The notes under the pieces are model-generated. The model ran no database searches and was not told where the DNA came from. It worked only from the letters and a program-made list of their open reading frames with translations. Both the position numbers and the translations under genes were made by a program. A DNA stretch of 64,000 bases, taken from NCBI GenBank assembly GCA_960531495.1, contig OY482864.1:4275734-4339733 (forward strand), given 5' to 3'. This DNA comes from Zeus faber (Eukaryota > Chordata > Actinopteri > Zeiformes > Zeidae). This document shows, piece by piece, positions 9,701 to 19,194 of this stretch; the first letter of the stretch is position 1, and each line of letters starts with the position of its first letter.

Positions 9701-12700
9701 TCTGATATTCCTTGTGAGGATTTCTGAACTGAGAAAACACGACATTGAAGTGTATGGATCTGGATCGCTGCCCGTGCGACCATAAACTGACTTTTAATTT
9801 TCCAAATATCTTTACAAAATTGGTGGCACCCAACTAGACTTAACTATAAAAATGTATTCATCACGCTACAATGCAATAGACCTAAGGATTACCTGAAAAA
9901 TTGGCAATATACAATGAAATTAACAATTAATTCAAAGATAGAAAAAGAATAGATAAAGATAAACAATGAATCATAATTAAAAAAATGTGCCTATTGTAAC
10001 CATAACCTACTAATAAAGAATAAATATAATCTACAAAATAACAACAAAGCAATAAAATCAAAAAACAACCAAAAAAATCAACATTAAACAAGAAATAATT
10101 GGCAATACAGGTACTCCTCACTTAATGACCGAGTTCCTATGACCAGATCGTAAGGGGGTAAGGGGGCATGGCGATTGCGAACGCTAGTGTAGTGAATACT
10201 GACAGACTGCAGGAATGAGACAGACTGAGAACGGTGATGCACAATGAGATGCTTGACACTGAGACGCCACATACAATACCGTTAGATTGCAAAGCAATTT
10301 AGCAAAAATGTTAAAAACAGAAACAGAAAATAGTGATAAAAATCGAACGGCTCTTTATACTGAGTGACTCGTGAAGAACTGAATCTCAAAAAACAGTCAA
10401 ACCTTTCATGACTACGAATAGTCGTCACTTTCAGAGTGAAGTTTGAACTGTTCTGTCTCGAGCTCATGACTAAGATGAGTTTGTATCGGGTTGAGAGACA
10501 GCAGGAAGTGATTGCTGCATTTCACAGGAACTCAGAAAACTGTAATTTGTGTCGGTAGTCCCCAACAAAACATCAAATCTCCAGAGTAATTCAAAATGAC
10601 TTTATACGTGTTAAAATAAATAATAATCTATAAAAAGGGAACTTTGTTCACCTTGCGCCTTGCATGTGAATAAGCCAAGCAGCATTTGTTACTGCCCCCC
10701 AGAACCAGGCCTGGTTGGCCCCAATTATTTATAACTATAACACTTCTATTCCTCATTAGAAACGTTCTTCTCTGTTATTTACGGTTCCACTTTCAGCACC
10801 CCAGCTTTCAGCGTTCTAAATTATGGAAACCAACATTTTACTCCTGAACTGAAACAATAGCGAATTTATCCTTCATAACCCCTCTGTCCCACGTAATGAC
10901 CCTGTCAAACGCATCTACCTCATAAGTGCCCATTGTTCCTGAACCGAGCACTAACGATTTGACCCAGTTCAGCTCCCAGAAAATCCCAAAACCGCACCAG
11001 TCACCGATCTGAGCCGATAAAAATGCAAAACAGATGTGACAAAAATAAAGAGCGTCACTTATTCTCTTTCTTTTTCTGTGCCTAACGCATCATTTTTATT
11101 GCTATTTTAGGATTTAAAGAGGGTGCTGTCTTTCCCGCCATACCCAGGAGATTACCTGCATCCAGTGGTGTACGCCTGCACAGCGGTCATGCTGCTCTGT
11201 CTCCTCATCTCCATCTTGACTTACGTAGTACAAAACAGGTGAGAGCCCATCTTAAATATCAACCTGTCTTAAATATCGACTTCGATATCAATTAAAATGT
11301 CAATGTGCAAGGCTCTGGGGCCTGATGGTCATGCCATTGTATTGTATGTTATATGTGTTTTCTCAGAAATACATTGTCTTCAACTTGAATGCTTACGCTT
11401 TTTTCATTGCTAGTTATGTCAGAGCAGATATACCCGTTCTGCTCCTTTTAGCTCCAAAAGTCTTTGAAGTAATTCAAATGATCGGATTTATGATCAGATG
11501 TGCAATAAACTTTTAATCGTGTTTTTTTGTCATCAGAATCAGAATGAGTTTATTACGCCAAGGAAGGAATTTATCATGGTAGTACGAACAATTAGCATAA
11601 AAAATAAAATAAAATAGAATTAAAATGAAAAGAAATTGCAAATATGCACAAATAGACAAAAAATACGAAACATAAATAGTCATATTTATAAAAAATATAC
11701 AGATTATACAATATGCGATTCTATGCACAGAATTAATTATTGATGTGTAGGTATATAGGGCATTAATAATAATTATTGCTGTGTTACTACTCATTTATGT
11801 TTCATGTATGCACCGAACACCAAGACAAATTCCTTGTAAATGTAAACTTACTTGGCAATAAAGACAATTCTGATTCTGATTCTGAAGTTATTACAGCTTC
11901 TACCATGTTATAACAGTGTTATCGCGTGTATATTGTACAATTACATAGTCACCCTACTTCTGTTCAACCATCTCAAAGAATTGCAAAAAATATTTTACTT
12001 ACCACAAATTTTACTTATTCATGAAAAGTCACTATTGTGATGTGCATGAGTATTTAGCGCTATTAAGAGATGTCTCGTCTTTGTTTGCAGAGTGATACGC
12101 ATTAGCAAAAGTGGCTGGCACACGCTGATTAACTTCCTATTTCATACGGGATTGACGTTTGGCGTGTTTGCTGCAGGCATCAATCAAATCAGCTATCCCT
12201 TCATGTGCCAAATCGTAAGTTGGTTTTCTTTATTCCTTACTCTTAAATTGTACTTTATTAAATGCTACTGAGACCAGAAATCAAATCAACTGTCTTGTCA
12301 CCTGGTCTATTGTTCCCAATGGTTGGACTTAAAGGATAGTTTCGCTATTCTTCCACCCAGGCCTTCTCAGTGTTCTTAAATGCAGTCCAATAGGGCAAAC
12401 ATTTGAGCCTTAAAATAACATGTAAAAAAACAAGTCTTTGTGTGTTATACTAAAATAAAAATAGTAAAAGAAGAAAAATAAAATAATAATTAAAAAAATA
12501 AAAAACATGCATCAGGTTTTTCAGGGTTTTGTGGACTCTTTTGCACTTCCACAAATCAGCTCTTTTGACTATATCCGTGGTAATGTAAGAAACCAGAAAT
12601 AGGAAGTCGCAATGCTTCCTACAGCATTGGATGTGCTGTGATAATTACAAAAATAGATTGTAATTAAAATGTGATTAATTAATAATTAATACTGTTATTC

Positions 12701-15700
12701 AAATGTAAAAATAAATGGACAAAGCCATGTGTGACTATATTGTGAGTTTCCACATCAACATAAACATCAATTGTTGAGGTCAATTCAGGCCTAAACAATA
12801 AAAGTGCCCTTTACGGGCCTTGGGTAGTTGAAAAGGATCATTCTTATGAATAAAACTTTTAACAATCAGCTTCTTCTTCTAGGGTAGGATGTGTATTCTC
12901 TGTGTGGGTATGATGCAACTGTGCACAATTCACTTGTATCTAGAAAAGGATATAAACAAGGGTCAACAGTGACATGTATATTACCAAATTAAATCACCAT
13001 CACCTCTGCATGACTGTGTTCTCTCTGTGTAAACACATGATGTCCTGTTACAGGCAGCCCATTAACAAAGGGACCTACCCAAAGCTTCCTGAAACGACAG
13101 ATTTTAACCACTAGAATTCGAGGATATAAAAAAAAATCATGCAATCCTTGAACTGTTAAGACAGTAGTAGCAAACGTCATGAACTGAAACTAGGCAAACA
13201 GGAATAAAGCTACATTGACACAACTCCATCGATGATTGGCTCAAACGGTATAGTACTTCATGGAGCTGGTATAGAGATGTCTGAATCCCAGCAACCCCCC
13301 AAATAGGCCATGCCCTACACTGCCCCTAATTTTGACTTCTGCCCAGAGTCCTCGCCCTCAGCGTTCATCCAAACCCCATTTATTAATCCCGAGAGTTACC
13401 ATGGTCACCCTGGCAAGTGTCAATGGCTTCCTAATGCAGTGTTCTCTAGCCTTCAAACCTCAGCCAACCTTCCCCTCCAACCGATCCAGGATGCCATATA
13501 TTCTGCCGTTTATTTCTTGGGGAGCCTTGGAGAGCATCAGACGCTGTACTTGTCCAGATGTTCTCTTCTCTTTGTGCTAGAGATGAAGAGAGTATTCGAT
13601 TGCCAGCCAAGAAGCAGATAGAAGTCTGTAGAATGGGGTGGTTCACAATGCAGCGGACTATGCTTTAGAGTTCTGCACATTGGCCACAGAGTCCCTGTGG
13701 GATTCAGAGGCATTACTCTGTCCATTTCACCAGTGTCTAGCCAACGCAATTAAATATGAACTGTCTGTTGGGGACCTTGAAGCTCAACTATTTAGAATCT
13801 AGATTAAAATAGTCCACAATAGTAAAATAGCATACTGTGCTTTTGTTCAAGATCTGTGTGTGTCAGCCCATTACCATCAGGCAGTTTGTTCTGCCAAGCC
13901 ACGACCAGTGTGAAGTTTTTCCCATTCAAAATGGGTTACGATTCACAAAAACATGCCTGTTTGTAAAAGTCGTGGTGACTCGCAGTGAAAAACACAGGGG
14001 AAATACGCTTTTTCTCACAGGAAAAAAACACACCCAAGTCACGCTTCTGGATAAACTCCCTGTTCGCTTGTCTATTCGTAGTTTATTAATATTACACGTG
14101 TCATGTGTCCACACCAAACATGCCTGTTGGGAACGGGCTGATTACTTTCACAGGAAGCCCCGCTCCCCCCGCTGGCTCGCTGTTTATTGAAAGTTTATTA
14201 ATATTACACATGTTGTGTGTCCAAATTGTACCAAATTCAACACTGCATGTCCTTCGGTCCCCAGCAATACACTCGCCAAGTTTGAAGTAGATCAGATGAA
14301 CGGTTGTCGAGATAATCAAAGGACATACATAGAGATTCCTTCCTTTATAGTTAGAGAAGGGTAGCTGTGTTGGCCTGTAAGGCAATGTGGCTTTTAAGAT
14401 GGGACTCCTCACCACCATGTTTCCATGATTAATTGTTAAAATCTCTTTTTCCACCTTTGTCTATCTTAGGTCGGCATCGTGCTGCACTATGCAACTTTGT
14501 CTACAATGTTTTGGCTGATGTTCACTGCTAGAGATATCTGCAAAGATGTGTCCAAATCACCACCTCAGGTCCAAGACAGGAATTTACCCCCCAAAACTGA
14601 GACCAGACAAAGTATACTTCGGTAAGCTCATCGTAGTCCACAACTAAATGTTCCCTAACATTTTAAGTGTTTGTCCAATTTACAGCTATAGGAATGATCA
14701 TAATGTGGTAATTGAATGTAGGATAGGACGTAAGCCAGTTAAGGCCTACCACAAAGTCATTAACAGATTTGAGAGCTGATGATAAATCCACAAAGTGAAT
14801 TCGAAAGATAGTAGTAAAACATGAGTGAAGTAAAAAGTAAAAATTATACACGTGTTGCCAAAAACATTGTACAATTGGGCAGTGCCAGGTTACGTGAAGA
14901 TTATTTCAAACCAGCAATTGAATCTAATTTCATTCAGAGAAGTCATAAGTTATTTCACTATTAGTGATTTTCTTTTTTTAATACATAATGAAGAAATTTG
15001 TCTTTTCCAATCACATACCCTCCCATTCCTGAACTTTTCCCCCGGGGATGAATAAAGTGTTATCTTATCTTACCTTATATTTATCTTATCTTGTCTTACC
15101 TAATCTTATCTGAGTAGGTCATCCATCCGCTATTGTTTAAAGTAGAAGTTTATAAAGCTTAGAAGTTTAGAAGCTTTCACAAATTGGGGGAAATATCAAA
15201 ATAAAAGTTATGATCTGCTGTGTTGCACTTTATTGTTTACAAAGTATAAAAGATAAAGGAAATTTCATTTTTTATGTATTGCGATGTTTAATGTCCAAAA
15301 TTGCCTCCTCGTCATCGGGTGCATGTGCTAGTATAGCCTTATACTAGCACACTAGTACTAGTACAGTAATCACATAAAATGACCATAAATGATGTGTAGC
15401 TTATGGCGCTAGTTCTGTCAGACAACTTGATGGCGCCATGCATGGCCGGCCTATTTAAGCAGCCAATCGCTCCCGCTCTACCTGCTTTGCTGTGTTGCTG
15501 TGACTCCCACCTCCTCGCCTGCAACGACCCATTGGGCTCTACTCTTCTATCCAATTGGGGGATTTGAGCTCATCAAGCCTAAATTTCTAGCTCACCAAGT
15601 ATACATATGTTTGCTGTACACCTTGCTGATTTGCGGTACAGCTCAGACACCAAACCCAAGCGATGCAAAATAAATTAAAGGTAGTTTTAAAGTAAATCAA

Positions 15701-17569
15701 AGACTTTGTCTGTCAGAGATGAGTCTGTGAGATGAGCCGACTGAATTTTCTAAGAACTTACCAGTTAGTAACAAAGCCGATAGGCAGTTAATGTTTCTGC
15801 GTTTATCTTCTTATAATTTATCGTCTTTTAACCAAGGCGTGCGTCTGCTTCTCCTTCTTTAACAAATATTGCGCCAATATCTGTATTTCTTTTGTAGATT
15901 TTACCTCATTGGTTATGGAATCCCTCTCATCGTTGTTTGTGTCACGGCAGCATTTAGAATGGAGAACTACGGAAGCAGGGAGGGAGCCCTATAGTAAGTA
16001 GTCAACATTTGTAAGAAGTCAGAGATTTCCATGATCTATTGTTTCCCATATCGAAATGCATTTTTGCCTTTTAACAGAGCTAATGTTTCTTCTCTGAACA
16101 GTTGCTGGATGGCCTGGAAGCCAAGCCTGGCAGGTTTCTACGGCCCTGTGGCTATGCTGATCCTACTCAAATGCATCTACTTCTTGTGCACCTACATCAA
16201 TCTGCGAAGGCACCCAGAGAGGAAGTATGAACTGCGGATTATGAGTGAGGAGCAGCAGGGATTAGCGTCCAATGAGTCAAGCCATAACTGTTACAGCGAA
16301 TCCGTGGTGGATTCTGCCAACACGGGTATATCGGTGGTGGCTAATGAGCAGTCATACAAAGCCCAGCTCCGTGCTACAGCTTTCACCCTTTTTTTGTTCC
16401 TGGCCACCTGGGCTTTCGGGGCCTTGGCCATATCCCAAGGACATTTCCTGGATATGATATTCAGTTGTTTGTACGGGGCGTTTTCTGTCACTCTCGGACT
16501 CTTTTTGCTCATCCAGCACTGTGCCAAACGTGACGATGTTTGGCACCGCTGGTGGGCATGCTGTCGATCCAGCTCCAAGACGGAAAACAGGAATGGGAAC
16601 GGACTTGTGGAAAGGCAGGATCTCCATCCGCCACCACCACACTGCCACCTGGACTCACCTTGCTCAGGCAAGGAGCCGCTGCTCTCTCCTCACCTATTGC
16701 ACGCCCCCTCCACGCACTACAAATCCCCCCCTCCACCTGTTCCGCTAAGCCCCGCACCCAGCCGCCCAGGCCAGTGCTGTTCAACCATGATGAGCCCCGC
16801 CCCAGACATATCCATCTCAACTTTGGCCGAGGCAGCGCCCTCCTCGTCTCCGCAGTTGCTGTCCAACGAGCTTCCCCGTCCGAGTCTGCCCCTGCACAGT
16901 TGCCTCAAGGACAGAACAAAGTCCCGCTCCTTTAACCGCATGAGGCCCTGCCTCCAGGACTACCACTACCACAAAACATCCACCAGCATGGACAGTAGCA
17001 TGCACAGTAGCATGCACAGCCCCCACTTGGACATCCCCCACGGCGGGCACCACCTCGGCAGCTCATCCGATTTTCAACTGGGCTGCCTCAGCCCTCACTT
17101 TGACAGACAGTTGGCGTCTTGTCGCAGTCTAAACCGCCAGAGCTCATGCCACTGCATACAAGAACCGGCAAATTCCTCCCACAGCCTGGTGCACAGCGTG
17201 CACGACGATGACCTCTCATGCCACAGCATGAACCTGTCCTCACACGAAGGGCACGCTCGCCAGTGGCACAAAAGCGGCACTGCGAAAGCCGGCTTCTCAG
17301 TTACAAAGAAAGATCCTTTAACCATGCAATGCCTGCAAGACCCAGACACATACAGCTGCAGCTCAAAGATGGCCGACCAGGACAAGGATGGCGTGCTGTA
17401 CTCTGAGGTGGAGGAGACCGCTTTCCCCATGAGTACCCCGCCCCGGGTGCTGGCCACCCTGAGCCGAAGGAGCACCATCAGCAGGAACTCCAGTCTGCAG
17501 GAGGACTACCTGTTTAGCTCCACGGGTAACATACGGACTGGGCCATGGAAGAACGAAACCACTGTCTGA
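5044..17569 (+). CDS. adgra1: Adhesion G protein-coupled receptor A1 (GPR123), six coding exons
   Basis: Coding exons 5044-5046, 11111-11238, 12091-12214, 14470-14621, 15898-15993 and 16102-17569 join in phase at GT-AG sites to 656 codons plus stop. The product begins [20 protein letters not shown], close to the human ADGRA1 start, and ends [15 protein letters not shown], identical to human ADGRA1 as I know it. Seven helices are visible: TM1 ~18-41, TM2 ~55-74, TM3 ~84-106, TM4 ~137-157, TM5 in [19 protein letters not shown]6 in [19 protein letters not shown]7 in [19 protein letters not shown]. As in mammalian ADGRA1 there is no LRR, Ig, GAIN or GPS region: only about 17 residues precede TM1. 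A long Ser/His/Pro-rich cytoplasmic tail ends in a class I PDZ ligand (TTV). ADGRA1 is an orphan, brain-enriched plasma-membrane receptor. An in-frame stop at 5011-5013 supports ATG 5044. The a/b paralogue is undetermined. Confidence 0.95.
5432..6268. repeat. ~24-bp minisatellite split by an insertion
   Basis: Units of the form aaagctactgttggatattt occur once just left of 5461 and about four times right of 6178, diverged and of uneven length. The 5461-6178 element separates unit 1 from the rest. Confidence 0.7.
5461..6178. mobile_element. 718-bp nonautonomous element with cagtgttt termini
   Basis: It starts cagtgtttcccgacc and ends agttgaaaaacactg, an imperfect terminal inverted repeat of about 11-15 bp of hAT style. 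The left end has the T-rich run and ggcaca motif seen in common fish dispersed repeats. No transposase frame and no clear 8-bp target duplication were found, so hAT is tentative. Bases near 5930-6050 match 10345-10470. Confidence 0.5.
6269..7934. other. adgra1 intron 1, no gene seen
   Basis: Ordinary AT-rich intron with a long (GT)n tract at 6653-6711, a GA-rich run near 7290-7330 and cataca repeats near 7570-7615. The Val/Cys-repeat frames across the GT tract are artefacts. Confidence 0.7.
6653..6711. repeat. (GT)n microsatellite
   Basis: Nearly perfect GT run of about 29 units in adgra1 intron 1. Confidence 0.95.
7935..8085 (-). mobile_element. SINE fragment (family 1, minus)
   Basis: Reverse of the tRNA-like SINE found whole at 28566: shares ggagcacggtgccaacagcg and caggaccttcttgctgtgag. 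Only the tRNA-like head is kept. Confidence 0.65.
8520..9071 (+). other. Unassigned segment with promoter-like sequence
   Basis: GC-richer than its surroundings, with a possible TATA-like cataaaac near 8622 and a small open frame at 8635-8844 without family resemblance. It may belong to an old LTR, but no element could be assigned. Confidence 0.2.
9072..9338 (-). mobile_element. LTR-like repeat, copy 1 (about 267 bp)
   Basis: Closely related to 27857-28127 in the same orientation. Read on the minus strand it starts TGTGGTGTGGGG, carries an AATAAA-type signal (ttttattgc on plus) about 40 bp before its end, and closes with CA. This is the form of a solo LTR. It is a fossil; the parent family is not identified. 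Confidence 0.5.
9339..10107. other. adgra1 intron 1, no gene seen
   Basis: AT-rich with long A-rich runs near 9900-10100. An AATAAA near 9660 may belong to an old repeat. Nothing is assigned. Confidence 0.5.
10108..10480. repeat. Dispersed repeat related to the 5461 element
   Basis: Begins aggtactcctcacttaatg, a form common in vertebrate dispersed repeats. The 10345-10470 part matches 5930-6050 (shared gtgactcgtgaagaac-like and acctttcat blocks). Confidence 0.5.
10481..11110. other. End of adgra1 intron 1
   Basis: No exon or element recognised. It ends in the branch/pyrimidine stretch before exon 2. Confidence 0.6.
11111..11238 (+). CDS. adgra1: adgra1 exon 2 (TM1)
   Basis: Acceptor ttttag to 11110, donor gtgaga from 11239. 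Encodes residues 2-43 and part of 44 ([15 protein letters not shown], then TM1 [19 protein letters not shown]). Length 128 nt, ending in phase 2. Confidence 0.95.
11530..11888. repeat. LINE 3'-tail sequences facing each other
   Basis: At 11530-11560 atcagaatcagaat followed by tttatta is a reversed LINE tail; at 11815-11888 ttggcaataaagac is followed by repeated attctg on the plus strand. This tail type is seen in Rex1/Babar-like fish LINEs. The sequence between is AT-rich. It sits in intron 2. Confidence 0.55.
12091..12214 (+). CDS. adgra1: adgra1 exon 3 (TM2)
   Basis: Acceptor tttgcag to 12090, donor gtaagt from 12215. Encodes residues 44-85, including [19 protein letters not shown] and the extracellular loop cysteine in YPFMCQ. 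Length 124 nt, ending at a codon boundary. Confidence 0.95.
12330..12640 (+). repeat. Dispersed repeat R4, copy 1 (intron 3)
   Basis: Shares aaaggatagttt, aatrgggcaaac and a block around caaatcagctcttttg with copies at 33078 and 60105. No coding capacity. Possibly a MITE-like element. Confidence 0.5.
12641..13299. other. adgra1 intron 3, no gene seen
   Basis: Unique-looking AT-rich sequence; no element recognised. Confidence 0.6.
13300..13790 (+). mobile_element. Ty3/gypsy gag fragment (fossil)
   Basis: A plus-strand stretch related to the gag of the gypsy element at 52.1-58.0 kb: both encode [10 protein letters not shown] followed by a similar domain. It is a broken, truncated fragment in adgra1 intron 3 without LTRs. 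Its heavier divergence suggests an older insertion than the 52 kb copy. Confidence 0.6.
13960..14345 (-). repeat. Dispersed repeat R5, copy 1
   Basis: Reverse-complement match to 24360-24540, with shared blocks around gtccttcggtccccagcaat, cagatgaacggttgtcgag and ttcctttatagtt. It has two internal gtttattaatattacac repeats. Family not identified. Confidence 0.55.
14470..14621 (+). CDS. adgra1: adgra1 exon 4 (TM3)
   Basis: Acceptor atcttag to 14469, donor gtaagc from 14622. Encodes residues 86-135 and part of 136 ([15 protein letters not shown], then a polar intracellular loop). The loop, about 30 residues between TARD and ILR, is the least conserved part relative to human ADGRA1. Confidence 0.95.
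14622..15897. other. adgra1 intron 4
   Basis: No gene. It contains a LINE 3' tail at 15045-15115 (gaataaagtg followed by ttatc repeats) and otherwise unassigned sequence. Confidence 0.6.
15045..15115 (+). repeat. LINE 3' tail with (TTATC)n
   Basis: ggatgaataaagtg followed by degenerate ttatct repeats, a common fish LINE tail form. Confidence 0.55.
15898..15993 (+). CDS. adgra1: adgra1 exon 5 (TM4)
   Basis: Acceptor tttgtag to 15897, donor gtaagt from 15994. Encodes the TM4 core [19 protein letters not shown] and the start of the second extracellular loop (MENYGS). Length 96 nt, phase 2 at both ends. Confidence 0.95.
16102..17569 (+). CDS. adgra1: adgra1 terminal exon (TM5-TM7 and cytoplasmic tail)
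   Basis: It follows a short 108-bp intron (acceptor ctgaacag to 16101) and runs to TGA at 17567-17569. It encodes [15 protein letters not shown] at the loop 2/TM5 border, TM5-TM7, the conserved [16 protein letters not shown] after TM7, a long low-complexity tail and the ETTV terminus. An open frame also extends from 16031, but its first 23 codons are intronic and resemble no ADGRA1. Confidence 0.95.
16984..17028 (+). repeat. In-frame 12-bp tandem repeat in the adgra1 tail
   Basis: agtagcatgcac is repeated in the coding sequence, encoding [13 protein letters not shown] within the Ser/His-rich tail. The frame is preserved. Confidence 0.8.
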
Positions 17570-19125
17570 CCTTTTCCTCATCAATCCATTTCATCCCAAC
17601 TCTTTACAACCTTCAGCCAAACCCCCGCGAAGACATTCCGGTGCACTCCTTCCACCTGCAATGCACTGTCAGAGCGGTAACCTTTTACTCTGATGGTGTC
17701 TTAATTTTCAGTGTGATATGACAACAATTTGGTTCAAATAAATGACTATTTACAGTTTGTATTAATCTTATGACTTCTATCTCCGTATTGTTCAAAAAGG
17801 GGAACCAACACATTTGAAAAAAAGGGTCCATATGTGTTATTAGTACTTTACAAGGAATACTATATGACATATCGAAATTGTTTATCGGTGTGAGTATCCA
17901 AGGAGGGTTTTAGTGGTTTTGTATACATACACGGGGAGTGCATGTGTTTGTTTATATAAGGAAATTAGGTGCTGCTATGCGTAATTTTAATACGGTCACC
18001 ATCGTCTAACTTGTGAGAACCTCGGTTGCACGTCGGGGCCTTCAGGGTTTGCTAACAAAGAGATTTGAAACCCCTCCTCGACATTTATTGCACTAGCACA
18101 TTTATTATTATTCGTACGTATTCAATTTGTGAGTGTGATCACAAAAAGTGCAATGTGCCAGAAAAAAGAAAATAAGCACTGTTTTTTTAATTGTACCAAA
18201 ATAATATGCCTGTCTTCACTGTGATTAATCCCCCCCAACCCACTCCAGAATACATATAAACATACATGTGGGCGTGTATGTCGGGAGAAAAAAAAAAAAA
18301 AATCAAAAGTTAAACTCAGGATTTAAGATTTAACCATTGTCACCCCTTCTAGTATCGAATCAAACCACATCATATTAGAAACAAGCTTTTGGGTTTATTT
18401 TAGAGAAATAACCACCAAACCTCACACCCTTTAAATGTGTGCTTATCATTTGTCTTGTATTATAAGTGGGGTTATTCTAATTGAAGTTTGGTTCAAACGT
18501 TGATATTGTTTTAAAGCCTGTGATTCACATCTGAGGTCCTGTGTGGGGTGTTTGCATGTTTTCCCACTCGCCCCTGGTTTTGTGAGGGTTCGTCCTTCCA
18601 GGTGCTCCCAATTTCCTCCTTTTCCCCCCTTTGAAATATGCAGATTAGGCTAATTTGAGACCCGATATAGCCCATAGGTGTAAATGGCGTGTGTACAGTG
18701 TGACCCCGTGATGAACCGGCACCCTGCCTTACCCTGCCATAAAGAAAATGGATGGATGTGTGATTATGCATCAAATTAAGTTAATATGCACTGTAGTGTA
18801 ATCATAACTTGCACTGTATGTTAAGAGTATTTTGTAAGGACAAATCTTTTTGACACTGACCTTTAGACATTTTTGTGTGTTGTGTGTATGGCCATGTTAA
18901 AACCGAAAAAGGAAATTTTTGGAGGAGGTTTCTTGGATCTTCAAAGGGCCAAGTGAAGTTACCAGCTTTCCGTGTTTATATGACAAAAAAAGTTATTGTT
19001 GAAATATATATTTTAATGGTTCCAATTGATTCCTAGCCATGTGTATTTTTCCAACATAATGAAGCCAAAAATGCAAACATTACGCTGTGAATTATCGACG
19101 TCTGAAATAAAATTTGACTGGATAT
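17570..19125 (+). terminator. adgra1: adgra1 3' UTR with two poly(A) signals
   Basis: After the TGA, AATAAA occurs at 17737-17742 and 19106-19111; the second is followed by a T/GT-rich stretch (ttttgtcttttt). A short and a long 3' UTR (about 0.2 and 1.55 kb) are therefore plausible. A SINE-like repeat lies inside at 18535-18755. Confidence 0.5.
18535..18755 (+). mobile_element. Diverged SINE-like fragment in the 3' UTR
   Basis: Retains gtttgcatgtttt, gtgctccca, gcagattaggctaatttgaga and gtgatgaaccggc, the body of a common fish repeat related to SINE family 1. The head is missing. Confidence 0.5.
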
Positions 19126-19194
19126 TTTGTCTTTTTAGTCTCTTTTAGTAGGTTGCGTTAGTTCCAAGTGACAAAAAAGCTCTGTATTTATACT

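Noticed and set aside
16031-16101. An upstream extension of the adgra1 last exon to an ATG at 16031
   Set aside because: A clean acceptor at 16100-16101 and the phase of exon 5 place the exon start at 16102. The extra residues match no ADGRA1.
16291-17584. Several minus-strand frames opposite adgra1
   Set aside because: They are shadows of the GC-rich coding exon, with no independent support.
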